Part shown: in pieces, positions 25,771 to 34,444 of the stretch
Layout: every line of letters starts with the position of its first letter
How positions within the stretch are numbered: the stretch's first letter is position 1
Assembly: GCA_028279185.1 (NCBI GenBank)
Contig: JANQSS010000303.1
Span: forward strand, 1 to 52,573
Origin: Saprospiraceae bacterium
Lineage (GTDB): Bacteria > Bacteroidota > Bacteroidia > Chitinophagales > Saprospiraceae
Direction: 5' to 3'
Length of the DNA: 52,573 nt
Translations under genes and position numbers: made by a program
Notes under the pieces: generated by a model
The model's input: only the letters and a program-made list of their open reading frames with translations
Told to the model about the DNA's origin: nothing
Database searches by the model: none

Positions 25771-26985
25771 ATGGCGAGAATATTGCTAGTATCGGATGTT
25801 ATTCCTTTTCCACCACGAAATGGTAAAGAATTACCTGTTGCTAAACATTTTGAATACTTAAGCCAATCGCATCATATAGAATTCTTATTGCTTCATGAAG
25901 ACGAAATGTATTTCACAAGGCATAAGCCGGACATTCCAACTTCGTTTAAAAAAGCTCATTTTCTAAGACGACACCTTCCCACTAAAGTGAAAGGAGTAGT
26001 ATTAGAGTTACTATTTGGAAAAATCAGATCCTTACAATATCGGTATGATAAGTCGAAGGTGCAATCATTTATGGCTCAAAATAAGTACGACTTTTTCTGG
26101 TTAGGGACTTTCAATTGTTTTTCTTTTATAGACTATTGCATTAAAAAATTGAAATACTCATTTAACAAAGTTGGATTGAGTTTGCATGATGTGAAAACGT
26201 CTTCTTATCGAAACGCGGGCATAAAGTATCTGAGAGGAAATGTTAGAGACTTACAAACGCTACAACGGTATCTGAGGAGTCCTTTGATGAAAAAACAAGA
26301 ACGACGTGTTCTCAATGCTTGTGATGTAATACATGTGGTATCTGAGTCTGAGCGTCTTAAAGCAGAGAAACTGGTAGGAAACTCAGATATAACTCAAAAA
26401 ATAATTGTTTTACCAAATGGGATCGATCAATCACTAATTGTACGCTCATATAAAGGATATATGTCGAATGTCCTGTTATTCATGACACACTTGCATGGAA
26501 GCAGGCAAACGGAGGCGCGATGGTTTTTGCGTAAAGTCTGGCCCAAAATAAGAGCCAATTCCGATTTAGAACTCTGGTTTGTAGGAGCGCCCCCCCGATC
26601 ACACGATAAATTTGATGATGAACGCATAAAAATTAAAGGTTTCGTTAAGGATTTGGGCGAAATATTGGAAAAGGTGTGTATTTCCATATTACCAATATTC
26701 CATAATTGTGGATACATAAATAGACTGCATGATGCAATGGCGGCCGGAGTACCCGTTGTGCTAACGTCATATCCCGCTTCCACAGCTCCTGATCTAGTTG
26801 ACGGAGAAGAAATTGTAATCGCAAACTCACCCGAGCATTTTGCAGAAGCCGTAGTGAATCTGTATAATGATGAAAATAGACGACTAGAAATATCAAAAAG
26901 CGGAAAACGTTATTGTGCACAACAATCGAATTGGAATGAGTTAAGTGTTTTCCTTAGTGCTCGTATTAGTGCCGAATTAGATTAG
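25771..26985 (+). CDS. glycosyltransferase, GT4-like (GT-B fold)
   Basis: 404 residues, no TM segment. The N-terminal half opens with ARILLVSDVIPFPPRNGKELPVAKHFEYLSQSHHIEFLLLHED, typical of the GT-B acceptor domain. The C-terminal half has LPNGIDQSLI, WFVGAPPRS, IKGFVKDLGEILEKVCISILPIFHNCGYINRLHDAMAAGVPVVLT and a final VNLYNDENRRLEISKSGKRY block. The usual E-x7-E motif of GT4 enzymes is altered: the region reads NRLHDAMAAG, so assignment to a clan of GT4-like enzymes is more certain than a retaining mechanism. It adds a sugar to the repeat unit. It is followed closely by a sulfotransferase gene. Confidence 0.82.
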   Translation: MARILLVSDVIPFPPRNGKELPVAKHFEYLSQSHHIEFLLLHEDEMYFTRHKPDIPTSFKKAHFLRRHLPTKVKGVVLELLFGKIRSLQYRYDKSKVQSFMAQNKYDFFWLGTFNCFSFIDYCIKKLKYSFNKVGLSLHDVKTSSYRNAGIKYLRGNVRDLQTLQRYLRSPLMKKQERRVLNACDVIHVVSESERLKAEKLVGNSDITQKIIVLPNGIDQSLIVRSYKGYMSNVLLFMTHLHGSRQTEARWFLRKVWPKIRANSDLELWFVGAPPRSHDKFDDERIKIKGFVKDLGEILEKVCISILPIFHNCGYINRLHDAMAAGVPVVLTSYPASTAPDLVDGEEIVIANSPEHFAEAVVNLYNDENRRLEISKSGKRYCAQQSNWNELSVFLSARISAELD

Positions 26986-27000
26986 TTAGTAATACTGAAC

Positions 27001-27915
27001 CTGTGGAGAAAATATAGAAGATTTACAAAGCGTAATAAAGGTACTGTAAGTCGAAAATTTTACACCGAACTATTAGGTACCGCGTGCAAGCACCGTCACG
27101 TTCGCCGAATTATAGGTACGCTATTTTCGAATCGAAAAAGACCACCCGCTTACGTTTTTATTCTGGGTAACTATAATTCAGGTACCACCATATTACGTGA
27201 GATTTTGGGTGAACACGAAGGCATCTGTACCCTACCATTCGAAGGAGTCAAGCTCACCGATCAATTCAATACGCCGGAAGATCTTGGTTGGGAGCGCAAT
27301 TGGATATTCTGCGAGGATTATTTAAATGCGTTCCCAATTGGGGATAATAAAATGACCAAAAATTTAATTGAAAAGGACTGGTCCATATTCTACAAAGGTC
27401 AAAGTATTTTACTTGAAAAATCGATTTCACACACAGCACGGATTCCATGGCTCAAGAGAAACTTCAATAATGCGAAATTCATTGGCATCACTCGAAATGG
27501 ATATGCATCTATAGAAGGAATGAATCGAAAAGCGGAGCCAAAAGGCGAAGCTCTTTTGTCATACGGAAAGGATAGGTACGAGCCTAAAGATATGGGGCGT
27601 CAATGGGTGTCATCCAATGAACGACTTTTCGAGCACATTGTAGGACGATCAAACGGGATAATGGTGCAGTATGAATCCCTAGTGGCACATTTTAATGAAG
27701 TGATACCGTTCATCCTCGAATTCCTTGACTTGGAACAGACGTATAAATTCGATATCGAAAATTCCAAAGTACACTGTGCGTCAGGCCGAGTATTTCATTT
27801 GGTCAATGGTAATCCATCCAGTATTGCCAAAGTAAAATCCTGGGATTTGACCGATTTGAATAAGATCATCGGGCCGATGATGTTGAAACTAGGTTATAAA
27901 TTAATCAGTCAATAA
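27001..27915 (+). CDS. sulfotransferase with a probable non-standard start codon
   Basis: The PAPS-binding 5'-phosphosulfate loop GNYNSGTT is encoded at about 27166-27189, upstream of the first ATG, GTG or TTG in frame (TTG at 27205). The frame is open back to the stop of the preceding gene at 26985. A CTG at 27001 gives 304 residues beginning LWRKYRRFTKRNKG, with the loop at 56-63 preceded by the expected strand RPPAYVFIL. The 3'-phosphate block is FIGITRNGYASIEGMN. The family moves sulfate from PAPS to a hydroxyl or amino group of a glycan. True start: CTG 27001, a nearby AUA/AUU codon, or coupling to the upstream gene. Starting at 27205 would remove the PAPS loop and leave a dead protein. 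It overlaps the next gene by one base. Confidence 0.8.
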   Translation: MWRKYRRFTKRNKGTVSRKFYTELLGTACKHRHVRRIIGTLFSNRKRPPAYVFILGNYNSGTTILREILGEHEGICTLPFEGVKLTDQFNTPEDLGWERNWIFCEDYLNAFPIGDNKMTKNLIEKDWSIFYKGQSILLEKSISHTARIPWLKRNFNNAKFIGITRNGYASIEGMNRKAEPKGEALLSYGKDRYEPKDMGRQWVSSNERLFEHIVGRSNGIMVQYESLVAHFNEVIPFILEFLDLEQTYKFDIENSKVHCASGRVFHLVNGNPSSIAKVKSWDLTDLNKIIGPMMLKLGYKLISQ

Positions 27916-28883
27916 TGACTATTCCGGCATCCTTTGTAATCTCATTAGACACAGAATTAGCATGGGGTAGAATTAATGACCCGGAGCTTCCATTCTACCT
28001 CGATCAATGTCTTCAGGCGTCAGACATAATCAAAGAGTTGTTGGAGCTGTTTGATGGATTTGAAATTCCAGCGACTTGGGCGCTCGTCGGACGAATGTTT
28101 GATGAAAAAGGATTGGAGTATGCTTTGTCGGAGTTTTATCCGGATATTGATTTGAAAGAATTGACTGCGGATAACGTTATGCATAATAATAGTAATTCAG
28201 CGATTCGGTTTAATGACGTTGTTGATCTGATTAAGCGAACAACTGCCGAACATGAAATTGCATCCCATTCTTATAATCACGTTCTATTCGATACACTCGA
28301 ACGAGACGATGCGAAACTGGCAATTCAGGACATTGAAATGCAGAAAGAAGCATTTAAAAATGTCAATGTAAAGCCGGAGACTATTGTGTTTCCACAAGAT
28401 AAAATTGGTTGTTTGGACGCCTTTAATCAAGCGGGTTACAAATATTTTAGAGGTAAATTAAAAGAGCAAAAAATGGACAATGGAGTGGTTAATAAAGTCA
28501 ACCGACAACTTGCACACGTGTTTCCATTACGACCAGAATGTGTATTGCCGCAACAACATTCATCTGGCTTGTATGAACTCAAAACATCTCTATTATATCG
28601 GATTCCTTCACGGGGAATTAAAAGGTATACATCAATGCAAGTGTTGACGAATCGGGCGATTATCGGCATTTATCATGCGGTCGAATCAGGTATGATTTTC
28701 CACTTGTATTTTCACCCATTTAACTTCGGCTATCGACGCAAAGAACATATGAGGGGGCTAAAACGCATTCTTGGAATCGTACGTGAATTAATGGTTCAGG
28801 GTAAAATCGAAGCATTAACAATTAAAAATGCAATAGAAAAATACGTCAAAACTTCCGAATTAGAATCCATTACTGATGAGTGA
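27915..28883 (+). CDS. polysaccharide deacetylase-like protein (NodB homology)
   Basis: 322 residues, CE4/NodB fold. The first motif is VISLDTELAWG, with D12 at the catalytic base position (FDTE-type variant). The metal-binding histidines are H118 and H122 in EIASHSYNH. A strand ending in ETIVFPQDKIG and the later HLYFHPFNFG complete the core; the HPFN histidine probably serves the catalytic acid site. The variant resembles CE4-like proteins in exopolysaccharide loci, which deacetylate amino sugars or carry unknown functions. No signal peptide is visible, so it may act in the cytoplasm on lipid-linked units. Start overlaps the sulfotransferase stop (TAATG). Confidence 0.85.
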   Translation: MTIPASFVISLDTELAWGRINDPELPFYLDQCLQASDIIKELLELFDGFEIPATWALVGRMFDEKGLEYALSEFYPDIDLKELTADNVMHNNSNSAIRFNDVVDLIKRTTAEHEIASHSYNHVLFDTLERDDAKLAIQDIEMQKEAFKNVNVKPETIVFPQDKIGCLDAFNQAGYKYFRGKLKEQKMDNGVVNKVNRQLAHVFPLRPECVLPQQHSSGLYELKTSLLYRIPSRGIKRYTSMQVLTNRAIIGIYHAVESGMIFHLYFHPFNFGYRRKEHMRGLKRILGIVRELMVQGKIEALTIKNAIEKYVKTSELESITDE

Positions 28884-28924
28884 AGTTCATTTCAATGTGC
28901 TGGTTCAATAAATAAATACTAATT

Positions 28925-30007
28925 ATGAGCTCCATGTCAAATTATAATGATGAAATCAGACTTAAGGATTTCTTTTTAACCGTAGGAAGGTATTTCCGTG
29001 AAGTAAAAAGACGATGGAAGTGGCTGGTATTGGGTACACTCGTCTTCATGCTGGCAGGATTGGCAAAGCATTATTTAACCCCGAAAACGTATCCAACTGA
29101 ACTGACGTTTATGGTGGATGAAGACACCGGCGGGGCGGCAGGACTTCTCGGCGGTTTATTAGGGTCATTTGGAGGATTGCGCGGAGGGCAAACCAACCTT
29201 GATAAGGTTTTGAGTATTTCAACTTCGAGACGAATCATTAATGAAACATTGCTTAAAAAAGCGACAGTCGATGGTGTCGATGATTACATTGCAAATCACA
29301 TCTTGAAATTGTATGACTTTGCTTCATATTGGAAAAAAAGAAACCGGCAGGAGTTAGTCGATTACCGGTTTTCTACGGCTGCAATTGATGAATTTAATGC
29401 TACTGACAACCTTGTTCTTAAACATGTCTATAAGTGCGTAATTAGCCCTAAGGACAAAGAAAAGGCACTTATTAGAACAAGACGTGATTTGGATGCAGGG
29501 ATTTTGTATTTTGATGGAAGGACATTGTCACCCGAGCTGACGGTAAGCATGCTCGATTCATTGTACAATGTTGTTCTGTACTACCATGAGGGCCGAAAAA
29601 AGGAAGTTGCGAAACGGACTTACGATATTATTGCCAATAAGGTGGACTCGCTGGAAGATGAATTGTCCCGAAAGCAATATGCGCTTGCTGGCATAAAAGA
29701 TCGTTCATTCAATGTAATTAGAGAACGTGACCGAGTTTCTGTTCAAAAAATTCAGGGCGAAATTCAAACACTTTCCTTTGCCTATGCAGAAGGTGTAAAA
29801 AATCGCGAAATTGCGGCACTCGAATTAGAAAATCAGACATCCAACTTATTACTATTAGACAAACCGGTCCTTCCAGTTGCGACAGATCATGGAAGTTTAC
29901 TTATGAAATTAATTAAATTCGGCATCCTTGGTTTCTTTATTATGGCTTTCTCCTTAGGGATGAATACTTTTTATAAAGATGTCATGTCAGAAGGAAAACC
30001 TAATTAG
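28925..30007 (+). CDS. Wzz-like polysaccharide chain-length determinant
   Basis: 360 residues. It has an N-terminal TM segment at about 37-50 (WLVLGTLVFMLAGLAKHYL), a long periplasmic part and a C-terminal TM segment at about 330-345 (LIKFGILGFFIMAFSLGMNTFYKD). Residues 65-95 carry a glycine-rich run (GGAAGLLGGLLGSFGGLRGGQTNLDKVL) that is common in Bacteroidota Wzz proteins. A coiled-coil region (YDIIANKVDSLEDELSRKQYALAGIKD) follows. It sets the number of repeat units added by the Wzy polymerase. It lacks the C-terminal tyrosine kinase domain of Wzc-type proteins. Its TAG stop overlaps the GTG start of the next gene by one base. Confidence 0.85.
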   Translation: MSSMSNYNDEIRLKDFFLTVGRYFREVKRRWKWLVLGTLVFMLAGLAKHYLTPKTYPTELTFMVDEDTGGAAGLLGGLLGSFGGLRGGQTNLDKVLSISTSRRIINETLLKKATVDGVDDYIANHILKLYDFASYWKKRNRQELVDYRFSTAAIDEFNATDNLVLKHVYKCVISPKDKEKALIRTRRDLDAGILYFDGRTLSPELTVSMLDSLYNVVLYYHEGRKKEVAKRTYDIIANKVDSLEDELSRKQYALAGIKDRSFNVIRERDRVSVQKIQGEIQTLSFAYAEGVKNREIAALELENQTSNLLLLDKPVLPVATDHGSLLMKLIKFGILGFFIMAFSLGMNTFYKDVMSEGKPN

Positions 30008-30783
30008 TGGAAGTTGTATTCATATGTGGCTTACATCGAAGTGGAACAACCGTATTGCATGATGTGATAAGCTCGGCTTCGAACGTTACTACCTTTAAAA
30101 ATACTGGTGTGCCGAAGAATGAAGGGCAGCACTTACAGTCCGTTTATAAGCCGGCTCTGGCTCATGGTGGACCAGGTAAATTTGCGTTTGACCCTGGGGC
30201 TCACTTGACCGAATCAAGTGAATTAATTACGCCAGAAAACCGGAAAAAACTAATAGAAGAATGGAGTGCATATTGGGATAGTACGAAAGCGATTTTTGTA
30301 GAAAAGTCCCCCCCTAATTTATTACGTATGCGATTTTTGCAAGCTTTATTTCCAGCGTGTAAATTCATTACCATTTGGCGACACCCTGTAGCCGTGGCCT
30401 TGGCTACCCAAAAATGGTCGAAGACATCGATTAAATCGTTATTTGATCATTGGTTGACCGCTTATGATATCTATTTAGAAGATCAAAAATATATTAAATC
30501 AGAATTGCAATTCCGATACGAGGAATTCACCGCTGCTCCTGATCTGATTATTGAAGCAATAAATAAGTATCTGTCTACTGAAATTCAACTAGGAATGCGC
30601 GTACAAAACATGAATCAAAAGTACTTTAATCGATTTAATCGAAAGAGATGGTGGGACATTTTATGGAAACAAAATCGATCACAATTAATGGATTTGTATG
30701 AAGCAAAATTCAATGAACACGGCTATAGTTTAATAGACTTGTCGAAGCACGATAAGCTGATTTCAAATCGACCTGGCGCATGA
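30007..30783 (+). CDS. sulfotransferase
   Basis: 258 residues, GTG start. The PAPS 5'-phosphosulfate loop is G8-L-H-R-S-G-T-T15 directly after the first beta strand (MEVVFIC). The 3'-phosphate motif is FITIWRHPVAVALATQKW. It would add sulfate from PAPS to the glycan. A second domain contact block is RFNRKRWWDILWKQN. It belongs to the Sulfotransfer_3-like family, as do many bacterial glycan sulfotransferases. The site of sulfation is unknown. It sits between the Wzz-like gene and the Wzy-like polymerase gene. Confidence 0.88.
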   Translation: MEVVFICGLHRSGTTVLHDVISSASNVTTFKNTGVPKNEGQHLQSVYKPALAHGGPGKFAFDPGAHLTESSELITPENRKKLIEEWSAYWDSTKAIFVEKSPPNLLRMRFLQALFPACKFITIWRHPVAVALATQKWSKTSIKSLFDHWLTAYDIYLEDQKYIKSELQFRYEEFTAAPDLIIEAINKYLSTEIQLGMRVQNMNQKYFNRFNRKRWWDILWKQNRSQLMDLYEAKFNEHGYSLIDLSKHDKLISNRPGA

Positions 30784-30809
30784 ATACGCTGCACAAACGG
30801 ACAGTTTAG

Positions 30810-32252
30810 ATGAAATTGTCAATTTATACGTACTACTTAATTTTCTTATTCTCGATGAGTGTTGCCATGCTCGCTCAAGATTTTGAGCTTGGATTGCGGT
30901 ATATTTTATTCGCGTTTTTGAACTTTCTGGCGTTGTATCTGAACAGAAAGGTCCACCGAATAATAGCCTTCGTATTCTTAGGAACCATGTTTTTAGCCTA
31001 CTTTCTGAGAGGATATCTTGTGGCATTGGATTACTCATTATTTACATTTTCCAAATTGTATGAGATAGATCGCTCGGCTGTGATGTGGTCATTTGACACG
31101 GCACTGCTTGGCACTTTATTTTTTATTATTGGCTATACCCTTACATCGTTTAGGGTTGGTCGATTTACTGGTTTATCGCCCTTAGCTAAATCCGAAAAAA
31201 AATTCCTATTAAATAATTATTGGATTGTAACAGGGGTTGTGTTTTTGATTATTTTATTGAAGATAATATTAGTCAATGTCATTGGGACAGGTTTGAAAGG
31301 CGTCGAATCCGACTCTTCAGTATCATTTTTATTACGGTTAGCCCCTAGTGAATTGATCTTTGCCATTTTGGCGGTTTATTTGTTTAAATACAGGGCCATG
31401 TTGACATGGCAACGACAAACAGTCCTACTCATTGCACTATTTGGATTTTCTTTTTCAATTTTGGCCACTGGAAGCAAAGCCTTCGTAATGGGATTTGCAC
31501 TGTGTTATTTTATTTATTTATTGTATCAAAACAAAAAGATTCCGATATACGCTTGCGTATTGTTGGTCGCGCTGGGAGGGTTAACTACAGCTTTTAGTTT
31601 CGCGATGTCCAATGCCGTCAAAATTTCTTATTACGTTCCGAATATGACAGTGAAGCAGGTTTTCGATTTGAGTTTGGAATTGATAAAAACGGAGTCGCCT
31701 CGCGAGATTTTTAATCACGTTACGGCAAGATTTAATGGATATGACGGCCAAATAAAGTACTTGGGCTTGCAACGAGAATCAGAGCGTGTGGATTTAGAAA
31801 AGCTTAGATATTCTTACCACCCTGCTCAAATAACGATGAATGCAGTTGATGGCCTGCTGCCCAGGGTTGACATGTCATCAGCACCGTCGACGGGTGTGGC
31901 CGTAGGACACTACGCAGAGAAAGTCCGTCCCGGAACACCTTATGCAGGATCGCTTGGTATTGTTAGTGCAGCAATGTTGATTTCGAAAAAGTATTATTTA
32001 CTAATTCTCCTGATCCTGGGTTTGTGTTTTGGTTTCGTAACCAAATTTGTGGCACGAACTAGACATGATGACGTTAAATTTATTCTCGTCTTTTTAGTTG
32101 GTTTTGCAATATTAAAACTCGCGATGGAGGGTAATTTTGATTGGTTGATTGTTGATAGTATTGTGAAGGTGGCCGTCCTATTTTTTTGGATACTTGTTAT
32201 TAGCGCGCTAGCCGAATTTCTTATTCGCATAAGAGGGATTAGCGCTCGGTGA
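30810..32252 (+). CDS. wzy: Wzy-like polysaccharide repeat-unit polymerase
   Basis: 480 residues, a polytopic inner-membrane protein with about 11-12 hydrophobic segments, the first starting at residue 5 (YTYYLIFLFSMSVAMLA). A long soluble loop lies around residues 270-370 (KTESPREIFNHVTARFNGYDGQIKYLGLQRESERVD...), as is usual for O-antigen/repeat-unit polymerases, where such loops carry the catalytic arginines. No conserved family motif is expected in Wzy proteins. Its position between the Wzz-like and Wzx-like genes and its layout support the call. The symbol is by role only. Confidence 0.75.
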   Translation: MKLSIYTYYLIFLFSMSVAMLAQDFELGLRYILFAFLNFLALYLNRKVHRIIAFVFLGTMFLAYFLRGYLVALDYSLFTFSKLYEIDRSAVMWSFDTALLGTLFFIIGYTLTSFRVGRFTGLSPLAKSEKKFLLNNYWIVTGVVFLIILLKIILVNVIGTGLKGVESDSSVSFLLRLAPSELIFAILAVYLFKYRAMLTWQRQTVLLIALFGFSFSILATGSKAFVMGFALCYFIYLLYQNKKIPIYACVLLVALGGLTTAFSFAMSNAVKISYYVPNMTVKQVFDLSLELIKTESPREIFNHVTARFNGYDGQIKYLGLQRESERVDLEKLRYSYHPAQITMNAVDGLLPRVDMSSAPSTGVAVGHYAEKVRPGTPYAGSLGIVSAAMLISKKYYLLILLILGLCFGFVTKFVARTRHDDVKFILVFLVGFAILKLAMEGNFDWLIVDSIVKVAVLFFWILVISALAEFLIRIRGISAR

Positions 32253-32312
32253 GAATTTGTACTGTCGTTATACGTTTCAGCAGAATGAATAGGTATTTAG
32301 GAGAGTAGTCTG

Positions 32313-33566
32313 TTGTTTGACTTTAATAAATACGTTACGACAAAATATGTATTGTCGTTTAGCTTTGTCAATTATCTGACAGCTGGGTTTGGATTCCTGG
32401 CGACAGTTATTTTGGCACGTAACTTGAGTGTCGAAAACTTTGGGTACTACAGCTTTGGCATCGTATTATTTAATATGGTATCACAAATAGGACGATTTGG
32501 TTCGGAAAAGACATTGGTGCGAGATCTTGTACAACTCAAAGAAAATTCAAAGGAGTATTTTGTTTCCACATCATTGGCTCGAATTTCATTAACTGGCGTT
32601 TGTGCCATTGCCGTAATACTGTATGCTTTTCTGTGTTATGAAGACAACATTAAAATCTATGTGGCTTGCACTTTTTGCGTATTAGCAAGTATTATCAACG
32701 CTAGTACACGGGCTTGGTTCGATGTTAATGGACGATTACAACAGCATGCCATAATCACTTTAGTTGAGCGAACGATTTTCGTGTCATCAATTGTTGTTGC
32801 GATATATCTTGGGAATAGCACAGCGTTATTACTATTTGTACTGATTTATTGTTTCGTACGTATCGCTTCGAATTTATTGCAATGGAAACTAATTTTTAAA
32901 GACTTAGTACCGGGATTAAGAAACACTAGACCCTCTATTATTTATTTAGTCAAGAAGAATAAATGGATATGGTTAGCGGCCATTGGTGGAATGCTGTTGA
33001 TTCAAGGCAATCAGCTGCTAGTAGAGAGTCGCTTAGGTGTCGCGGAATTGGCTGTTTTCATGTTCGCCTTTCAAATTCTTCAGCTTGTTGGCATTTTGCA
33101 AAATCAAATATTGCGATTATCAACTCCTCAGATAGCTACTGTGGCCAAGTTAACTGATCATAAGGATCGCCTACATTTTTATTTGAGGATTACGCTGTTG
33201 TCAGTTGCAACTTCCTTGCTTATTCTGCTGCCAACCTATTTTTTAGTACCCTATTTTATCGACTATTTTTTAAGTGTGGACTACATTCAATCCATTCCCA
33301 TATTTAATATTTTATTGATATACTCACTTATTCGAGGCTTATCGTTAATCAACGAACAATTTATTATCGCCTTGCGGCTTGAGTTTACCTACTTTGGGCT
33401 GTACATATTTTTTGGTGTGCTGTCAATATTGTTGTCGTTATACCTTGTCGAATATTATGGCGGAGTCGGCGTGGCCATGGCTATAGCAATTTGTCAAGGT
33501 GGCAGCCTATGTGTGCAATCGATAGTTACCCGTTTGTATCTAAAAAGAGGATTACGCGTGAGTTGA
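32313..33566 (+). CDS. wzx: Wzx-like polysaccharide flippase
   Basis: 417 residues, TTG start preceded by a good Shine-Dalgarno-like AGGAGAG (about 32298-32304), unusual in this window. It is a polytopic protein with about 12 TM segments, opening with YVLSFSFVNYLTAGFGFLATVILARNLSVENFGYYSFGIVLFNMVSQIGRFGSEKTLVRDL, the signature of MOP-family flippases (Polysacc_synt). It carries lipid-linked repeat units across the inner membrane for polymerisation by the Wzy-like protein. Directly upstream of it is that polymerase gene. Symbol by role only. Confidence 0.88.
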   Translation: MFDFNKYVTTKYVLSFSFVNYLTAGFGFLATVILARNLSVENFGYYSFGIVLFNMVSQIGRFGSEKTLVRDLVQLKENSKEYFVSTSLARISLTGVCAIAVILYAFLCYEDNIKIYVACTFCVLASIINASTRAWFDVNGRLQQHAIITLVERTIFVSSIVVAIYLGNSTALLLFVLIYCFVRIASNLLQWKLIFKDLVPGLRNTRPSIIYLVKKNKWIWLAAIGGMLLIQGNQLLVESRLGVAELAVFMFAFQILQLVGILQNQILRLSTPQIATVAKLTDHKDRLHFYLRITLLSVATSLLILLPTYFLVPYFIDYFLSVDYIQSIPIFNILLIYSLIRGLSLINEQFIIALRLEFTYFGLYIFFGVLSILLSLYLVEYYGGVGVAMAIAICQGGSLCVQSIVTRLYLKRGLRVS

Positions 33567-33637
33567 CCATAAACCGATGAGGAAGCTTATGTACTATTTT
33601 TATTTCGTACGCACTTGAAGCCCGTAGTTATTATCCG

Positions 33638-34444
33638 GTGAAAGAAAGAAGATCAAAATTAATGATCCGGCTCGCAGCAATACAACGCTTGCTATGGTGG
33701 TATGGATTAAATGAATATTTGAACCTTGTATTAGTGACAGAGTTTCCAAAGTCTGGCGGCTCATGGCTATGTGCAATGTTGGCTGACATATTGAATATAC
33801 CATTTCCTCGAAATGTGGCACCGAAGTTTGAATCTAGTATAATGCATGGGCATTTTTTATATCATCGTCAGTTTGGAAGGACGATTGGTCTTATTCGAGA
33901 TGGTAGAGACGTGATGGTGTCAGCATATTACTATTTTTTATTTGAGAATGAGCGAAATGGTTATGCCTTTGTTCAAAACAATAGAAAACTGCTTGCCTTT
34001 GATGACTACAATAATATAGAGGATAACCTGCCTAGGTTTATCGAGTATATGTTTACGGAATATGCCAAAGGGACGTTTAAGTTCACTTGGTCGGAATGTA
34101 TACAATCATTTTATACTAATTCAAATGTGCACATCGTAAAGTATGAAAATCTTTTGGTGAGGCCGAGGACTGAGCTGGAAGGTATCCTGGAATTCTTAAA
34201 CCTCACACCTTCAGGCGGCGAGGGGATAGATGAAGTTATCACCTTTCATTCATTTACAGAAACTAAACGCAGACAAAGCGATCAATTCGAAATGAGTTTT
34301 TTACGATCAGGAAAAGCAGGAGATTGGAGGAATTGTTTTACTGATGAAGCAAAGAATATATTCAATTACTTTGCAGGCGAGGCTTTACTACGTGCTGGCT
34401 ACGAGCTAAACAATAACTGGGTCCATGCTGATACGCGTGCTTAA
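33638..34444 (+). CDS. sulfotransferase of the PKSGTTW-type
   Basis: 268 residues from the GTG at 33638; an ATG at 33662 (residue 9) is an alternative. Its PAPS loop is FPKSGGSWLC (residues about 36-45), a variant of the PKSGTTW loop of eukaryotic cytosolic sulfotransferases, so it differs from the other two operon sulfotransferases. The 3'-phosphate block is IGLIRDGRDVMVSAYYYF. The segment TLTPSGGEGIDEVITFHSFTETKRRQ continues the fold. It probably sulfates the glycan at a different position. The end overlaps the next gene by 20 bases. Confidence 0.88.
   Translation: MKERRSKLMIRLAAIQRLLWWYGLNEYLNLVLVTEFPKSGGSWLCAMLADILNIPFPRNVAPKFESSIMHGHFLYHRQFGRTIGLIRDGRDVMVSAYYYFLFENERNGYAFVQNNRKLLAFDDYNNIEDNLPRFIEYMFTEYAKGTFKFTWSECIQSFYTNSNVHIVKYENLLVRPRTELEGILEFLNLTPSGGEGIDEVITFHSFTETKRRQSDQFEMSFLRSGKAGDWRNCFTDEAKNIFNYFAGEALLRAGYELNNNWVHADTRA

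Noticed and set aside
26427-26783. 118-codon ORF antisense to a glycosyltransferase gene
   Set aside because: Overlaps a clear GT-B coding region and shows no domain.
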